This document shows, piece by piece, positions 34,396 to 43,233 of a DNA stretch of 64,000 nucleotides. Location: assembly GCF_014651075.1 (NCBI RefSeq), contig NZ_BMWE01000022.1:1-64000 (forward strand). The letters run 5' to 3'. Every line of letters begins with the position of its first letter. The stretch's first letter is position 1. Under the pieces are notes generated by a model. The model worked only from the letters and a program-made list of their open reading frames with translations, did no database searches and was not told the DNA's origin. The DNA comes from Streptomyces djakartensis (lineage in GTDB: Bacteria > Actinomycetota > Actinomycetes > Streptomycetales > Streptomycetaceae). A program made the translations under genes and the position numbers.

Positions 34396-35946
34396 TCAGC
34401 CCATGAACTTCTTGAATTCGTCGGGGAGTTCGAAGTCCTTGCCGCCCTGCTGCGGCAGGCCGAAGGCGCCGGCGCCCTCGGCGGCGGCCGCGCGGCGGGC
34501 GGCGGCCTCCTGCTCCTGCTGCTTGCGCTTCATCGGGTTGCCGGAGCGCTGCTTGCCCTTGGCCTGCTTCTGCTTCTTCTTCGTCCGGCCGGGGCCACCG
34601 CCCATGCCCGGCATCCCGGGCATCCCGGGCATGCCGCCGCCCTGGGCCATCCGGGACATCATCTTGCGGGCCTCGAAGAACCGCTCGACGAGGTTCTTCA
34701 CCGCGCTGACCTCGACGCCCGAGCCCTTGGCGATACGGGCGCGGCGCGAGCCGTTGATGATCGTCGGCTCCTGGCGCTCGGCCGGGGTCATCGACTTGAT
34801 GATGGCCGCCGTGCGGTCGACGTCCCGCTCGTCGAGGTTGTTGATCTGGTCCTTCATCTGGCCCATGCCCGGGAGCATGCCGAGCAGCTTGGAGATGGAG
34901 CCCATCTTCCTGACCTGCTCCATCTGGGCCAGGAAGTCGTCGAGGGTGAAGTCCTGGCCCTTCCTGGAGGCCAGCTTCTCCGCCATCTTCTGGGCTTCGG
35001 CCTGGTCGAAGGTCTTCTCCGCCTGCTCGATCAGGGTGAGCAGGTCACCCATGTCGAGGATGCGGGAGGCCATCCGGTCCGGGTGGAAGGCGTCGAAGTC
35101 GTCGAGCTTCTCGCCGTTCGACGCGAACATGATCGGCTTGCCGGTGATCTGCCGGATCGACAGGGCCGCGCCACCGCGGGCGTCACCGTCGAGCTTGGAG
35201 AGCACCACGCCGTCGAAGCCGACGCCGTCGCGGAAGGCCTCGGCGGTGTTGACGGCGTCCTGGCCGATCATCGCGTCGACGACGAACAGGATCTCGTCGG
35301 GGCTGACCGCGTCGCGGATGTCCGCGGCCTGCTGCATCATCTCCTGGTCGATGCCGAGGCGGCCGGCGGTGTCCACGATCACGATGTCGTGGACCTTGGA
35401 CCGGGCGTGCTCGATGGAGTCCTTGGCGACCTTGACCGGGTCACCGACGCCGTTGCCCGGCTCCGGCGCGTAGACGGCGACGCCCGCGCGCTCGGCGACG
35501 ACGCTGAGCTGGTTGACGGCGTTCGGGCGCTGGAGGTCACAGGCGACCAGCAGCGGCGAGTGGCCCTGCTCCTTCAGCCAGCGGCCGAGCTTGCCCGCGA
35601 GGGTGGTCTTACCGGCACCCTGCAGACCGGCCAGCATGATCACGGTGGGCGGCTGCTTGGCGAAGCGCAGCCGCCGGGTCTCACCGCCGAGGATGGTGAC
35701 CAGTTCCTCGTTGACGATCTTCAGGACCTGCTGGGCCGGGTTCAGCGCCCTGCTGACCTCGGCACCGAGGGCACGCTCCTTGACGTTCTTGATGAACGCG
35801 CGGACGACCGGCAGGGCGACGTCGGCTTCGAGCAGAGCGATCCGGATCTCACGAGCCGTGGCGTCGATGTCCGCCTCGGAGAGCCGTCCCTTGCCGCGCA
35901 GGTTCTTGAAGGTCGCTGAGAGGCGATCGGAAAGAGTATCGAACAC
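34396..35946 (-). CDS. ffh: Signal recognition particle protein Ffh
   Basis: 516 residues from the GTG before FDTLSDRLSATFKNLRG. N domain, then G domain with GLQGAGKTTLAGKLG, DTAGRLGIDQEMM and KLDGDARGGAAL. The M domain follows with GMLPGMGQMKDQINN and a methionine/glycine run GGGMPGMPGMPGMGGGP. It targets nascent membrane proteins with 4.5S RNA and FtsY, which is also in the window. The extended Lys/Gln-rich C-terminus is common in actinobacteria. Confidence 0.97.
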   Translation of the reverse strand: MFDTLSDRLSATFKNLRGKGRLSEADIDATAREIRIALLEADVALPVVRAFIKNVKERALGAEVSRALNPAQQVLKIVNEELVTILGGETRRLRFAKQPPTVIMLAGLQGAGKTTLAGKLGRWLKEQGHSPLLVACDLQRPNAVNQLSVVAERAGVAVYAPEPGNGVGDPVKVAKDSIEHARSKVHDIVIVDTAGRLGIDQEMMQQAADIRDAVSPDEILFVVDAMIGQDAVNTAEAFRDGVGFDGVVLSKLDGDARGGAALSIRQITGKPIMFASNGEKLDDFDAFHPDRMASRILDMGDLLTLIEQAEKTFDQAEAQKMAEKLASRKGQDFTLDDFLAQMEQVRKMGSISKLLGMLPGMGQMKDQINNLDERDVDRTAAIIKSMTPAERQEPTIINGSRRARIAKGSGVEVSAVKNLVERFFEARKMMSRMAQGGGMPGMPGMPGMGGGPGRTKKKQKQAKGKQRSGNPMKRKQQEQEAAARRAAAAEGAGAFGLPQQGGKDFELPDEFKKFMG

Positions 35947-36029
35947 GGCGCTCGCGGTCCTCGGGGTCGGAGACAGACTGGGGAATCGCCCTCCAGGGTA
36001 TCCCGGCGTGACAAGTCGCCGGGTCGGCA

Positions 36030-38477
36030 TCACCCCCGCAGTGTCTCCTCCAGCTTCCGCGCCACCGACTCGGCCTCGTCCCCGGGCAGAGGGGCGCCCT
36101 TCGGACCGGTCACGTAGAAGGCGTCCACGGCGTTGGCGCCGAGGGTCGAGACGTGCGCGCTGCGCACCCGCACGCTCGCGTCCTCCAGGGCGCGGCCGAT
36201 GCGGAAGAGCAGCCCCGGGGCGTCCTGGGAGCGGACCTCGATGACGGTGGCCAGCCGGGAGGCGGCCGGGTGGACCGACACCCGGGGTGGCGGGGCCACC
36301 ACGCCCCGGCGGCGCGGGTAGGCCGCGTCCCGCTCGGCGAGGCGGCCGGCGATGTCCAGGGAACCGTCCAGCGCCCGGACGAGGTCCGCGCGCAGCCGGG
36401 CGGCCTGCGGCAGCGAGCCGTACTCGGCGGCGACCCGCCAGTCCAGCAGCAGCACGGACCCGTCGACACCGTCCGGCAGGGTCAGGGACCGCAGCTCGGC
36501 GGTCCGTACGGTCAGCCGGTGCATGGCGAGGATCCCGGCCACCGCGGGCAGCACGCCCGGCTGGTCGGGGACGGCGATCAGCAGCTCCACTCCGAGCGGC
36601 TCCGGCTCACCGGACGGCTCCTGCCCGGCGGACGGCTCGGTCTGGGCCCGCAGGGCGAGCACCGGGCTGCCGGTCGCGACCGCCTCGATGGCGAGCCGCT
36701 CCTGCTCGGTGGTGGGCGCGGCCTCCTCGGGCTCGTCCGGGACGTCCCCGGCGAGCACCGCCGAGACCCGCTGGACCAGCTCGGCGACGAGCGAGGCGCG
36801 CCAGGCCGACCAGGCGGCCGGGCCGGTGGCCAGGGCGTCGGCCTCGGTGAGCGCGTGCAGCAGCTCCAGGGTGCCCTGGGAGCCGACGGCCTCGGCGACC
36901 GAGCGCACGGTGGCCGGGTCCTCCAGGTCACGCCGGGTGGCCGTGTCGACGAGCAGCAGGTGGTGCCGGACGAGGGTGGCGACGACCGTCACGTCGTGGC
37001 GGTCGAAGCCGATGCGGGCGGCGACGTCCTTGGCGATGATCTCACCGGCCACCGAGTGGTCGCCGGGCCAGCCCTTGCCGATGTCGTGCAGCAGCGCGGC
37101 GACCAGCAGCAGGTCGGGGCGGCTGACCCGGCGGGTGAACTCGGAGGCGCGCACGGCGGTCTCGATCAGGTGCCGGTCGACGGTCCACAGGTGCACGGCG
37201 TTGCGCTGCGGACGGCAGCGCACCCGCTCCCAGTCCGGGAGGAGGCGCGTGATCAGGCCTTCGGCCTCCAGGGCCTCCCAGACCTCGATGGTCGGGCGGC
37301 CGGAGCCGAGCAGGGTGACGAGTTGCTCGCGTGCCTCGGCGGGCCAGGGGGTGGGCACCGGGCGCACGGTGGCGGCCAGGCGCCGTACGGCGTGCAGGGA
37401 GAGCGGGAGTCCGGCCTGCGCCGCGGCGGCAGCGGCCCGCAGCGGCAGCACGGGGTCGCGTTCGGGACGCGCGGCACGGGCGAGCACCACCTCACCGTCC
37501 TGCTCCACCACGCCCTCGGCGAGCGGAGAACGTTCGGGGGCCGTTTTCCCGCCGCCCAACATGGCGCGAAGCCGGGGCCGCACGGCGCGCGACCGCAGCA
37601 CGCGCCCCACCTCGCGCCAGGTGACGTCACTGGCGTACGAGACGACCCGCGCCGCCTCGTACACCTGCCGCAGCAGGGCGTCCGCGTCGAGCAGGCCGAG
37701 CTCGGTGGCCACCTGGTCCTGCTCCTGGAGGGCGAGCCGGTCGGTCGCGCGCCCCGTGGTCAGGTGCAGGGCGTCCCGTACGTCGAGGAGCCGGCGACGG
37801 GCGTCGGCGAGGCCTTCGCGCGGAGCGTCGGCGAGCCAGGAGGCGGCGACGGCACGCAGGGCGGTGGCGTCGCGCAGGCCGCCCCGGGCCTCCTTCAGGT
37901 CCGGCTCCAGCAGGTACTGCAGCTCGCCCTGCCGCTCGGCGCGTTCGGCGCACAGCTCCTGGAGTTCGGAGAGGCGTCTGGGCGCCTGGTTGCGCCAGTC
38001 GGCCAGCACGGCCGTACGCAGCCCCGAGGTGAGGCCCAGGTCGCCGGCGAGGTGCCGGGCGTCCAGCAGACCGAGCTGGACCTTGAGGTCCTCGGTGGCG
38101 GTCTTGCGGGCCTCGGCGGGGGTGCGGACGGAGTGGTCGAGGGCCAGACCCAGGTCCCACACGGGGTACCAGAGCCGGTCGGCGAGGGCGGCGACGGCCT
38201 TGGGGTCGCTGCCGTCGTGCAGCAGGAGCAGGTCGAGGTCGCTGCGCGGGGACAGCTCGCCGCGTCCGTAGCCGCCGACGGCGACCAGGGAGGCTCCGCG
38301 CAGTCCCTCGGCACCCGAGGCGAACAGGCCGGTGAGCCAGTCGTCCGTCAGCTCGGCCAGGGCAGCACGGCGCGGCGGCCCGGACCGCGCCTCCTCCGTG
38401 AGGAGACGCAGCCGGGCCGCCGCGTAGCCGCTGGGTCCCGAGTCCTCTGCTTCCTTGTGCATGTCCGTACCCGTCAC
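36030..38477 (-). CDS. glnD: PII uridylyl/adenylyltransferase GlnD
   Basis: 815 residues from a GTG with AGGAG seven bases upstream. The nucleotidyltransferase motif is VAVGGYGRGELSPRSDLDL. The HD domain is VAALLHDIGKGWPGDHSVAG. Two ACT domains close the protein (ELLIAVPDQPGVLPAVAGI and VIEVRSQDAPGLLFRIGRAL). In Streptomyces GlnD modifies GlnK by adenylylation rather than uridylylation (known for S. coelicolor). It lies 23 bases downstream of glnK. Confidence 0.96.
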   Translation of the reverse strand: MTGTDMHKEAEDSGPSGYAAARLRLLTEEARSGPPRRAALAELTDDWLTGLFASGAEGLRGASLVAVGGYGRGELSPRSDLDLLLLHDGSDPKAVAALADRLWYPVWDLGLALDHSVRTPAEARKTATEDLKVQLGLLDARHLAGDLGLTSGLRTAVLADWRNQAPRRLSELQELCAERAERQGELQYLLEPDLKEARGGLRDATALRAVAASWLADAPREGLADARRRLLDVRDALHLTTGRATDRLALQEQDQVATELGLLDADALLRQVYEAARVVSYASDVTWREVGRVLRSRAVRPRLRAMLGGGKTAPERSPLAEGVVEQDGEVVLARAARPERDPVLPLRAAAAAAQAGLPLSLHAVRRLAATVRPVPTPWPAEAREQLVTLLGSGRPTIEVWEALEAEGLITRLLPDWERVRCRPQRNAVHLWTVDRHLIETAVRASEFTRRVSRPDLLLVAALLHDIGKGWPGDHSVAGEIIAKDVAARIGFDRHDVTVVATLVRHHLLLVDTATRRDLEDPATVRSVAEAVGSQGTLELLHALTEADALATGPAAWSAWRASLVAELVQRVSAVLAGDVPDEPEEAAPTTEQERLAIEAVATGSPVLALRAQTEPSAGQEPSGEPEPLGVELLIAVPDQPGVLPAVAGILAMHRLTVRTAELRSLTLPDGVDGSVLLLDWRVAAEYGSLPQAARLRADLVRALDGSLDIAGRLAERDAAYPRRRGVVAPPPRVSVHPAASRLATVIEVRSQDAPGLLFRIGRALEDASVRVRSAHVSTLGANAVDAFYVTGPKGAPLPGDEAESVARKLEETLRG

Positions 38478-38500
38478 CCAGCGACTCCTGTTCTTGTGTG

Positions 38501-38839
38501 TCAGAGCGCGTCGGGGCCGCGCTCGCCGGTCCGGACCCGGACGGCCGTCTCGACCGGGATGGACCAGACCTTGCCGTCACCGATCTTGCCGGTGCGGGCG
38601 GCCTTGACCACGACGTCGATGAGCTGTTCGGCGTCGTCGTCCTCGACCAGGACCTCGATGCGGATCTTGGGGACCAGGTCGACGGTGTACTCGGCGCCGC
38701 GGTAGACCTCGGTGTGGCCCCGCTGGCGGCCGTAGCCGCTGGCCTCGGTGACCGTCAGTCCGTGCACTCCGAAGGCCTGCAGGGCCTCCTTGATCTCGTC
38801 GAGCCGGTGCGGCTTCACAACGGCGGTGATGAGCTTCAT
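38501..38839 (-). CDS. glnK: PII nitrogen regulatory protein GlnK
   Basis: 112 residues, the standard PII length. KLITAVVKPHRLDEIKEALQ begins the protein, and the T-loop is GRQRGHTEVYRGAEYTVDLV with the modification target Tyr51 present. GDGKVWSIPVETAVRVRTGE is the second PII signature. The ATG overlaps the amtB stop as ATGA. GlnK binds and blocks AmtB when nitrogen is plentiful. Confidence 0.97.
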   Translation of the reverse strand: MKLITAVVKPHRLDEIKEALQAFGVHGLTVTEASGYGRQRGHTEVYRGAEYTVDLVPKIRIEVLVEDDDAEQLIDVVVKAARTGKIGDGKVWSIPVETAVRVRTGERGPDAL

Positions 38840-40179
38840 GCGTCCACCTTCTTGCTCGCGGCTGCGGCGACCGGGGCCGTGACGGCCGTCTTGGCGGCGC
38901 CGCCACCGGCGCCACTGAAGTCGTATGCGGTCTCGGCGTGCTCGGCCTGGTCGATGCCGGTGACTTCCTCGTCCTCGGAGACTCGCATACCGATCGTCTT
39001 GTGGATGACGAAGGCGAGGATCGCCGAGACGATCAGCGAGTAGGCGAGTACGCCGCCGACACCGGCGAGCTGCTTCCACAGCTGGTCGAACTTGTGGTCG
39101 CCGTAGAAGACGCCCGTGGCCTCGGACTGGCCCTTACCGCTGGCGAAGAAGCCGATCAGGACGGAGCCGACGACACCACCGACGAGGTGGACACCGACGA
39201 CGTCGAGCGAGTCGTCGAAGCCGAACTTGTACTTCAGGCCGACGGCCATGGCGCACAGGACACCGGCGATGGCGCCGACGGCGATCGCTCCCATCGGGGT
39301 GACCGAGCCACCGGCCGGGGTGATGGCGACCAGGCCGGCGACCGCGCCGGAGGCGGCGCCCAGTGTGGTGAACGCGCCGTGGCGGATCTTCTCGTAGGCG
39401 AGCCAGGCCAGCATGGCGGCGGCGGTGGCGATCTGCGTGTTGACGAACATCAGGGTGCCGACGCCGTCGTCGTTGCCGAGCCACGAACCCGCGTTGAAGC
39501 CGAACCAGCCGAACCACAGCAGACCGGCGCCGAGCATCACCAGCGGGAGGCTGTGCGGGCGCATCGGGTCCTTCTTGAAGCCGACGCGCTTGCCGATCAC
39601 GAGGATCACGCCGAGCGCGGCGGCGCCCGCGTTGATGTGGACCGCCGTACCACCGGCGAAGTCGATCACGCCCATGTCGAAGGCCCAGCCGCCCTCACCC
39701 CAGACCCAGTGGGCGACGGGGAAGTAGACGATCGTGGCCCACAGCGCGATGAACAGCGCCCAGGCGGAGAACTTCACGCGGTCCGCGAGGGCACCGCTGA
39801 TCAGGGCGGGCGTGATGATCGCGAACATCAGCTGGAAGACCATGAAGGCAAGCAGCGGGATGTTGTAGGTGCCCCAGAGCTCGCCCTTGTCGACCCCGGT
39901 GAGGCCGACCCAGTCCGAGTTCCAGCCGATCAGGCTGCCGGAGTCGGTGCCGAACGCCATGGAGAAGCCGTACAGCACCCACAGGATGGTGACGATCCCG
40001 AGGCTGATGAAGCTCATCATCAGCATGTTCAGGGTGCTCTTGACGCGGACCATGCCTCCGTAGAAGAAGGCGAGACCCGGAGTCATGAGCATCACCAGGG
40101 CGGAACAGATGAGCATGAACCCTGTGTTGGCGGCAGACAGCTTGGGCGCCTCTGCGGCCAGGGTGATGGCTGGTGCCAT
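38836..40179 (-). CDS. amtB: Ammonium transporter AmtB
   Basis: 447 residues. About eleven membrane segments, including GFMLICSALVMLMTPGLAFF and YGGMVRVKSTLNMLMMSF, then DFAGGTAVHINAGAAALGVI with the conserved pore histidine. The C-terminal tail (RVSEDEEVTGIDQAEHAETA) is the part contacted by GlnK. It heads the amtB-glnK-glnD operon behind a GlnR-type box. Confidence 0.97.
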   Translation of the reverse strand: MAPAITLAAEAPKLSAANTGFMLICSALVMLMTPGLAFFYGGMVRVKSTLNMLMMSFISLGIVTILWVLYGFSMAFGTDSGSLIGWNSDWVGLTGVDKGELWGTYNIPLLAFMVFQLMFAIITPALISGALADRVKFSAWALFIALWATIVYFPVAHWVWGEGGWAFDMGVIDFAGGTAVHINAGAAALGVILVIGKRVGFKKDPMRPHSLPLVMLGAGLLWFGWFGFNAGSWLGNDDGVGTLMFVNTQIATAAAMLAWLAYEKIRHGAFTTLGAASGAVAGLVAITPAGGSVTPMGAIAVGAIAGVLCAMAVGLKYKFGFDDSLDVVGVHLVGGVVGSVLIGFFASGKGQSEATGVFYGDHKFDQLWKQLAGVGGVLAYSLIVSAILAFVIHKTIGMRVSEDEEVTGIDQAEHAETAYDFSGAGGGAAKTAVTAPVAAAASKKVDA

Positions 40180-40275
40180 CGGCGTCTCCTCGTCGTTGGT
40201 ACGGCCCCGTGCGGGCGAAGCCTCGAGCGGATTGAGGGGTGGGCCGGTTATGCGCCACGAGATTGGCGCAGCGCC

Positions 40276-40313
40276 GTTTCGGTGGAAGCCCCTCGTTGTT
40301 TCGCCGCCGTGAC
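40276..40313 (-). promoter_or_regulatory. GlnR-type operator upstream of amtB
   Basis: On the minus strand the order is GTCAC-n6-GAAAC-n6-GGGCT-n6-GAAAC, i.e. the Streptomyces GlnR double box gTnAC-n6-GaAAC-n6-GTnAC-n6-GAAAC with the third element degenerate. It lies about 97-134 bases before the amtB start. GlnR would activate the operon under nitrogen limitation. Confidence 0.75.
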
Positions 40314-40519
40314 GAAGGCGCGTTCTGTGTTACGCGTCGATGAACTGCCGGATTGCGGGCGCGCCGATCGTTATCGTGGCGCAACCTTCGGCCCGCACCG
40401 CCTCGGGGGCCGCACAGGCCGGCCGCGGTCGGCCTTCCGATGACCTGGCATGGGGGGAGCCGAGTCGGGCAGTTCGGGAGGGCCGGCCGCGGCCGGGGTC
40501 CAGCGGGTCGTGCGGCTTC

Positions 40520-42019
40520 TCAGACCGCCTCCGCGGTTTCGGGCAGTTCGGCGGCGAGCCGCTCGGTGAGGTCGACGACCTCGCCGAGGTCGCCGAAGTC
40601 GCGCGCGGCCGTGTCGACGGTCTTTCGGATACGGGTGTTGACCCGCTCGGAGCGGACCTTCTTGGCCACCTGCATGGCCTGGGCGGCGAAGACCGTGCTC
40701 TGCTCGGGCTCGCGCCGGAGCAGATGGACCGTGGCCATGCCGATCAGGTTCAGCGCGTAGGACCGCTGGTGCTCGCCGTCCTCGGCGAAGAGCTTCACGG
40801 CCCGGTCCATGAGGGGCTCGGCCAGCGAGGCGTACGTCGGGCTGCGGCCGGCGACATAGGCCAGGTCGCGGTAGGAGTGGGAGTTCTCGCCGTACAGCTC
40901 GGCCTCGGAGAAGAAGCGGATCCAGTCGGGGTCGGGCTCGTCCCACTCGTCGGCCTCGGCGAAGGTGTCCTCCGCCATCCGGACCGCGCGCTTGCACTTG
41001 CCGGGCTGGCCCATGTTGGCGTAGGCGCGGGCCTCCATCGCATACAGCATCGACTGGGTGCGCGGACCGGCGCAGTCCCGGCTGCCGTACTGGGCGAGGT
41101 GGATCAGCTCCAGCGCGTCGTCGGGCCGCCCGAGGTGGATCATCTGGCGGCTCATGCTGGACAGCACATAGGACCCGAGGGGCCGGTCGCCGGCCTCCTT
41201 CGCGGCGTGCAGGGCGAGGACGAAGTACTTCTGGGCCGTCGGCTGGAGCCCGATGTCGTACGACATCCAGCCGGCCAGCTCGGCGAGTTCGGCGGCGACC
41301 TTGAACAGCCGCCGGGTGGTGGACTCCGGCTGGGGCTCCTGGAGCAGGTCCGTCACCTCGTGCAGCTGGCCGACGACCGCCTTGCGGCGCAGGCCGCCGC
41401 CGCACTGGGCGTCCCACTGCCGGAACATCACCGTCGTGGACTCCAGCAGGTCCAGCTCCGGCTTGGAGAGCCGGCCGCGGGCCCGCCCGGCGGAGCCGGA
41501 CGCGGGCTCGGGTTCCGGCCGCGGGGCGGGGGGCGAGGGCACGAGCCAGCGCTGCATGGGCTCGATGAGGGCCGGGCCCGCGGACAGGGCCAGCGAGCTC
41601 CCGAGGAAGCCGCGCCGCGCCAGCATCAGGTCGCTGCGCGAGAACTCGCTGAGGTGGGCCACCGTCTGCGGGCCCGTCCACGGCAGGTCGACGCCGGTCG
41701 CGGAGGGTGACTGGCGCGCGGTGCGCAGGCCCAGGTCCTCGACGGAGACGACGACGCCGAAACGCTCCGAGAACAGCTCGGAGAGGATTCTGGGGATCGG
41801 CTCGCGGGGGTTCTCGCCGTCGAGCCAGCGGCGCACGCGCGAGGTGTCCGTGGAGATGTGGTTGGCGCCCAGCTGGCGCGCCCGGCGGTTGACCTGGCGG
41901 GCGAGCTCACCCTTGGACCAGCCGCTGCGTACGAACCAGGAGGTGAGCAGCTCGTTCGGGCGCTTGTCAGCGTGCGTCGCGCTCACAGCGTTCGTCCCGC
42001 TTCCGCCGTTGCCGCTCAC
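40520..42019 (-). CDS. nsdA: Developmental regulator NsdA
   Basis: 499 residues from a GTG. An N-terminal DNA-binding-like region (WSKGELARQVNRRARQLGAN, then TDTSRVRRWLDGENPREPIP) is followed by a hydrophobic patch and a C-terminal region of helical TPR-like repeats. The sequence and place beside amtB match NsdA of S. coelicolor, a negative regulator of sporulation and antibiotic production. The open frame continues upstream to 43114, but that part is antisense to the next gene. Confidence 0.92.
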   Translation of the reverse strand: MSGNGGSGTNAVSATHADKRPNELLTSWFVRSGWSKGELARQVNRRARQLGANHISTDTSRVRRWLDGENPREPIPRILSELFSERFGVVVSVEDLGLRTARQSPSATGVDLPWTGPQTVAHLSEFSRSDLMLARRGFLGSSLALSAGPALIEPMQRWLVPSPPAPRPEPEPASGSAGRARGRLSKPELDLLESTTVMFRQWDAQCGGGLRRKAVVGQLHEVTDLLQEPQPESTTRRLFKVAAELAELAGWMSYDIGLQPTAQKYFVLALHAAKEAGDRPLGSYVLSSMSRQMIHLGRPDDALELIHLAQYGSRDCAGPRTQSMLYAMEARAYANMGQPGKCKRAVRMAEDTFAEADEWDEPDPDWIRFFSEAELYGENSHSYRDLAYVAGRSPTYASLAEPLMDRAVKLFAEDGEHQRSYALNLIGMATVHLLRREPEQSTVFAAQAMQVAKKVRSERVNTRIRKTVDTAARDFGDLGEVVDLTERLAAELPETAEAV

Positions 42020-42463
42020 TGGAACGCCCCCATCCCTGGACCACTTGCCGCCGAGTGCGCCAAGCCCTATCAGCATGCCGGGTCGCAAGCCCCTCCGTCC
42101 GGCCCTTGTAGCCCTTCGAACGGAATACCGACTTGCCTCCGGCATACCCACGAGCGCATGTGCCCCCAGGACTCGTGCACACAAAGTAATCCTACGATCA
42201 CCCGTCCAGCCACGTCTCACACGGAAACGCCACCATTCGCCACCCCTTCGAATGAACTCATGTACGCCTCCGCGCGATTCACTTGACACGGGACAACCAG
42301 GAGCAGGTGCAGCGACGCATTCCGGGGCGCGCGTCGCCGAGCGCACCACCCTGGGGGCTTCCGGGCGCCGAGTTAACGGACCGCCGCCGGGAAGGCGAGA
42401 ACAGAGAGTCACGCATCGCGTCCGCTGCGTAACCGCCGGTGCGTGGGACCCGTTGGAGGGGGC
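42020..42463. other. Divergent intergenic region between nsdA and the prim-pol-like gene
   Basis: 444 bases, with AT-richer segments around 42110-42260, presumably carrying the promoters of both genes. No open frame is supported and no known operator motif was recognised. Confidence 0.5.
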
Positions 42464-43129
42464 ATGGGCTTCACGATCGGCATCAGCCGGGGCATGCGCG
42501 ACATCCGTACCGGCTCGCGCCGCCGCGGCCGTACGTCGGACGGCACCGCCGTGGCCGAGTACACCGGCCTGTGGGGGTGGGACGTGGTGCCGGGTGCCCG
42601 GGCCTCGGCGGGCGCCTGTTCCTGCGGCCGCCGAGACTGCCCGGCACCGGGCGCGCACCCGCTGGACTTCGCGCCGGTGATCCGCGCCGGTGCGACGCTC
42701 GGCGAGGTGACCGAAACCTGGGGCGAGTACCCGGGCGCCTCGGTGATGCTGCCGGTCGGCCGGGCGTTCGACGTCATCGAAGTGGCCGAGCCCGCCGGGC
42801 GCCGCGCGCTGGCCCGGCTGGAGCGCATGGGCCTGCCCGTCGGCCCGGTCACGGCGACCCCGGACGGCCGCGCACACTTCTTCGTCGCCCCCGGCGCCGC
42901 CGCCGACCTGCCCGGCCTGCTCTACCGCATGGGCTGGGACGACCCGGACGCCCTCGACCTGCGCGGTCTCGGCCTCGGCGCACACATCACGGCACCGCCC
43001 TCCGACCGCGGCGGCCGGGGCCCGGTGCGCTGGCTGCGCTCCCCCGCCCTGGACTCGGCGTCCAGGCCGCCGGAGGCCCGTCTGGTGCTGGGCACACTGG
43101 CGTACGTGGCGCACCGGTCACGGGCCTAG
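42464..43129 (+). CDS. Prim-pol N-domain-like protein, apparently inactive
   Basis: 221 residues from the ATG preceded by GGAGGGGGC; a GTG at 42443 is in frame but would place that ribosome site inside the gene. It resembles the bifunctional primase/polymerase N-terminal domain: GLWGWDVVPGA, a cysteine cluster CSCGRRDCPAPGAHP, and WGEYPGASVMLPVGRAFDVI. Where active enzymes have the metal-binding DVD, this protein has DVIEVAE, so catalysis is doubtful. It stands beside ftsY without phage or plasmid genes. Confidence 0.7.
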   Translation: MGFTIGISRGMRDIRTGSRRRGRTSDGTAVAEYTGLWGWDVVPGARASAGACSCGRRDCPAPGAHPLDFAPVIRAGATLGEVTETWGEYPGASVMLPVGRAFDVIEVAEPAGRRALARLERMGLPVGPVTATPDGRAHFFVAPGAAADLPGLLYRMGWDDPDALDLRGLGLGAHITAPPSDRGGRGPVRWLRSPALDSASRPPEARLVLGTLAYVAHRSRA

Positions 43130-43136
43130 GCAAGGC

Positions 43137-43173
43137 GAAGGCCCGCTCCGAGTTCTTCTCGGGGCGGGCCTTC
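43137..43173. terminator. Bidirectional terminator
   Basis: A 16-bp stem with one mismatch (GAAGGCCCGCTCCGAG against CTCGGGGCGGGCCTTC) and a 5-base loop, between the convergent prim-pol-like gene and ftsY. Confidence 0.85.
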
Positions 43174-43233
43174 CTGGCTGTACGGGACCACATACGGACA
43201 TCCGGAGGTGGTCCGCTCCGCGGAGTCCGGAGA

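Noticed and set aside
36153..38705. 850-codon plus-strand frame
   Set aside because: Antisense to glnD; low-complexity composition and no family signature.
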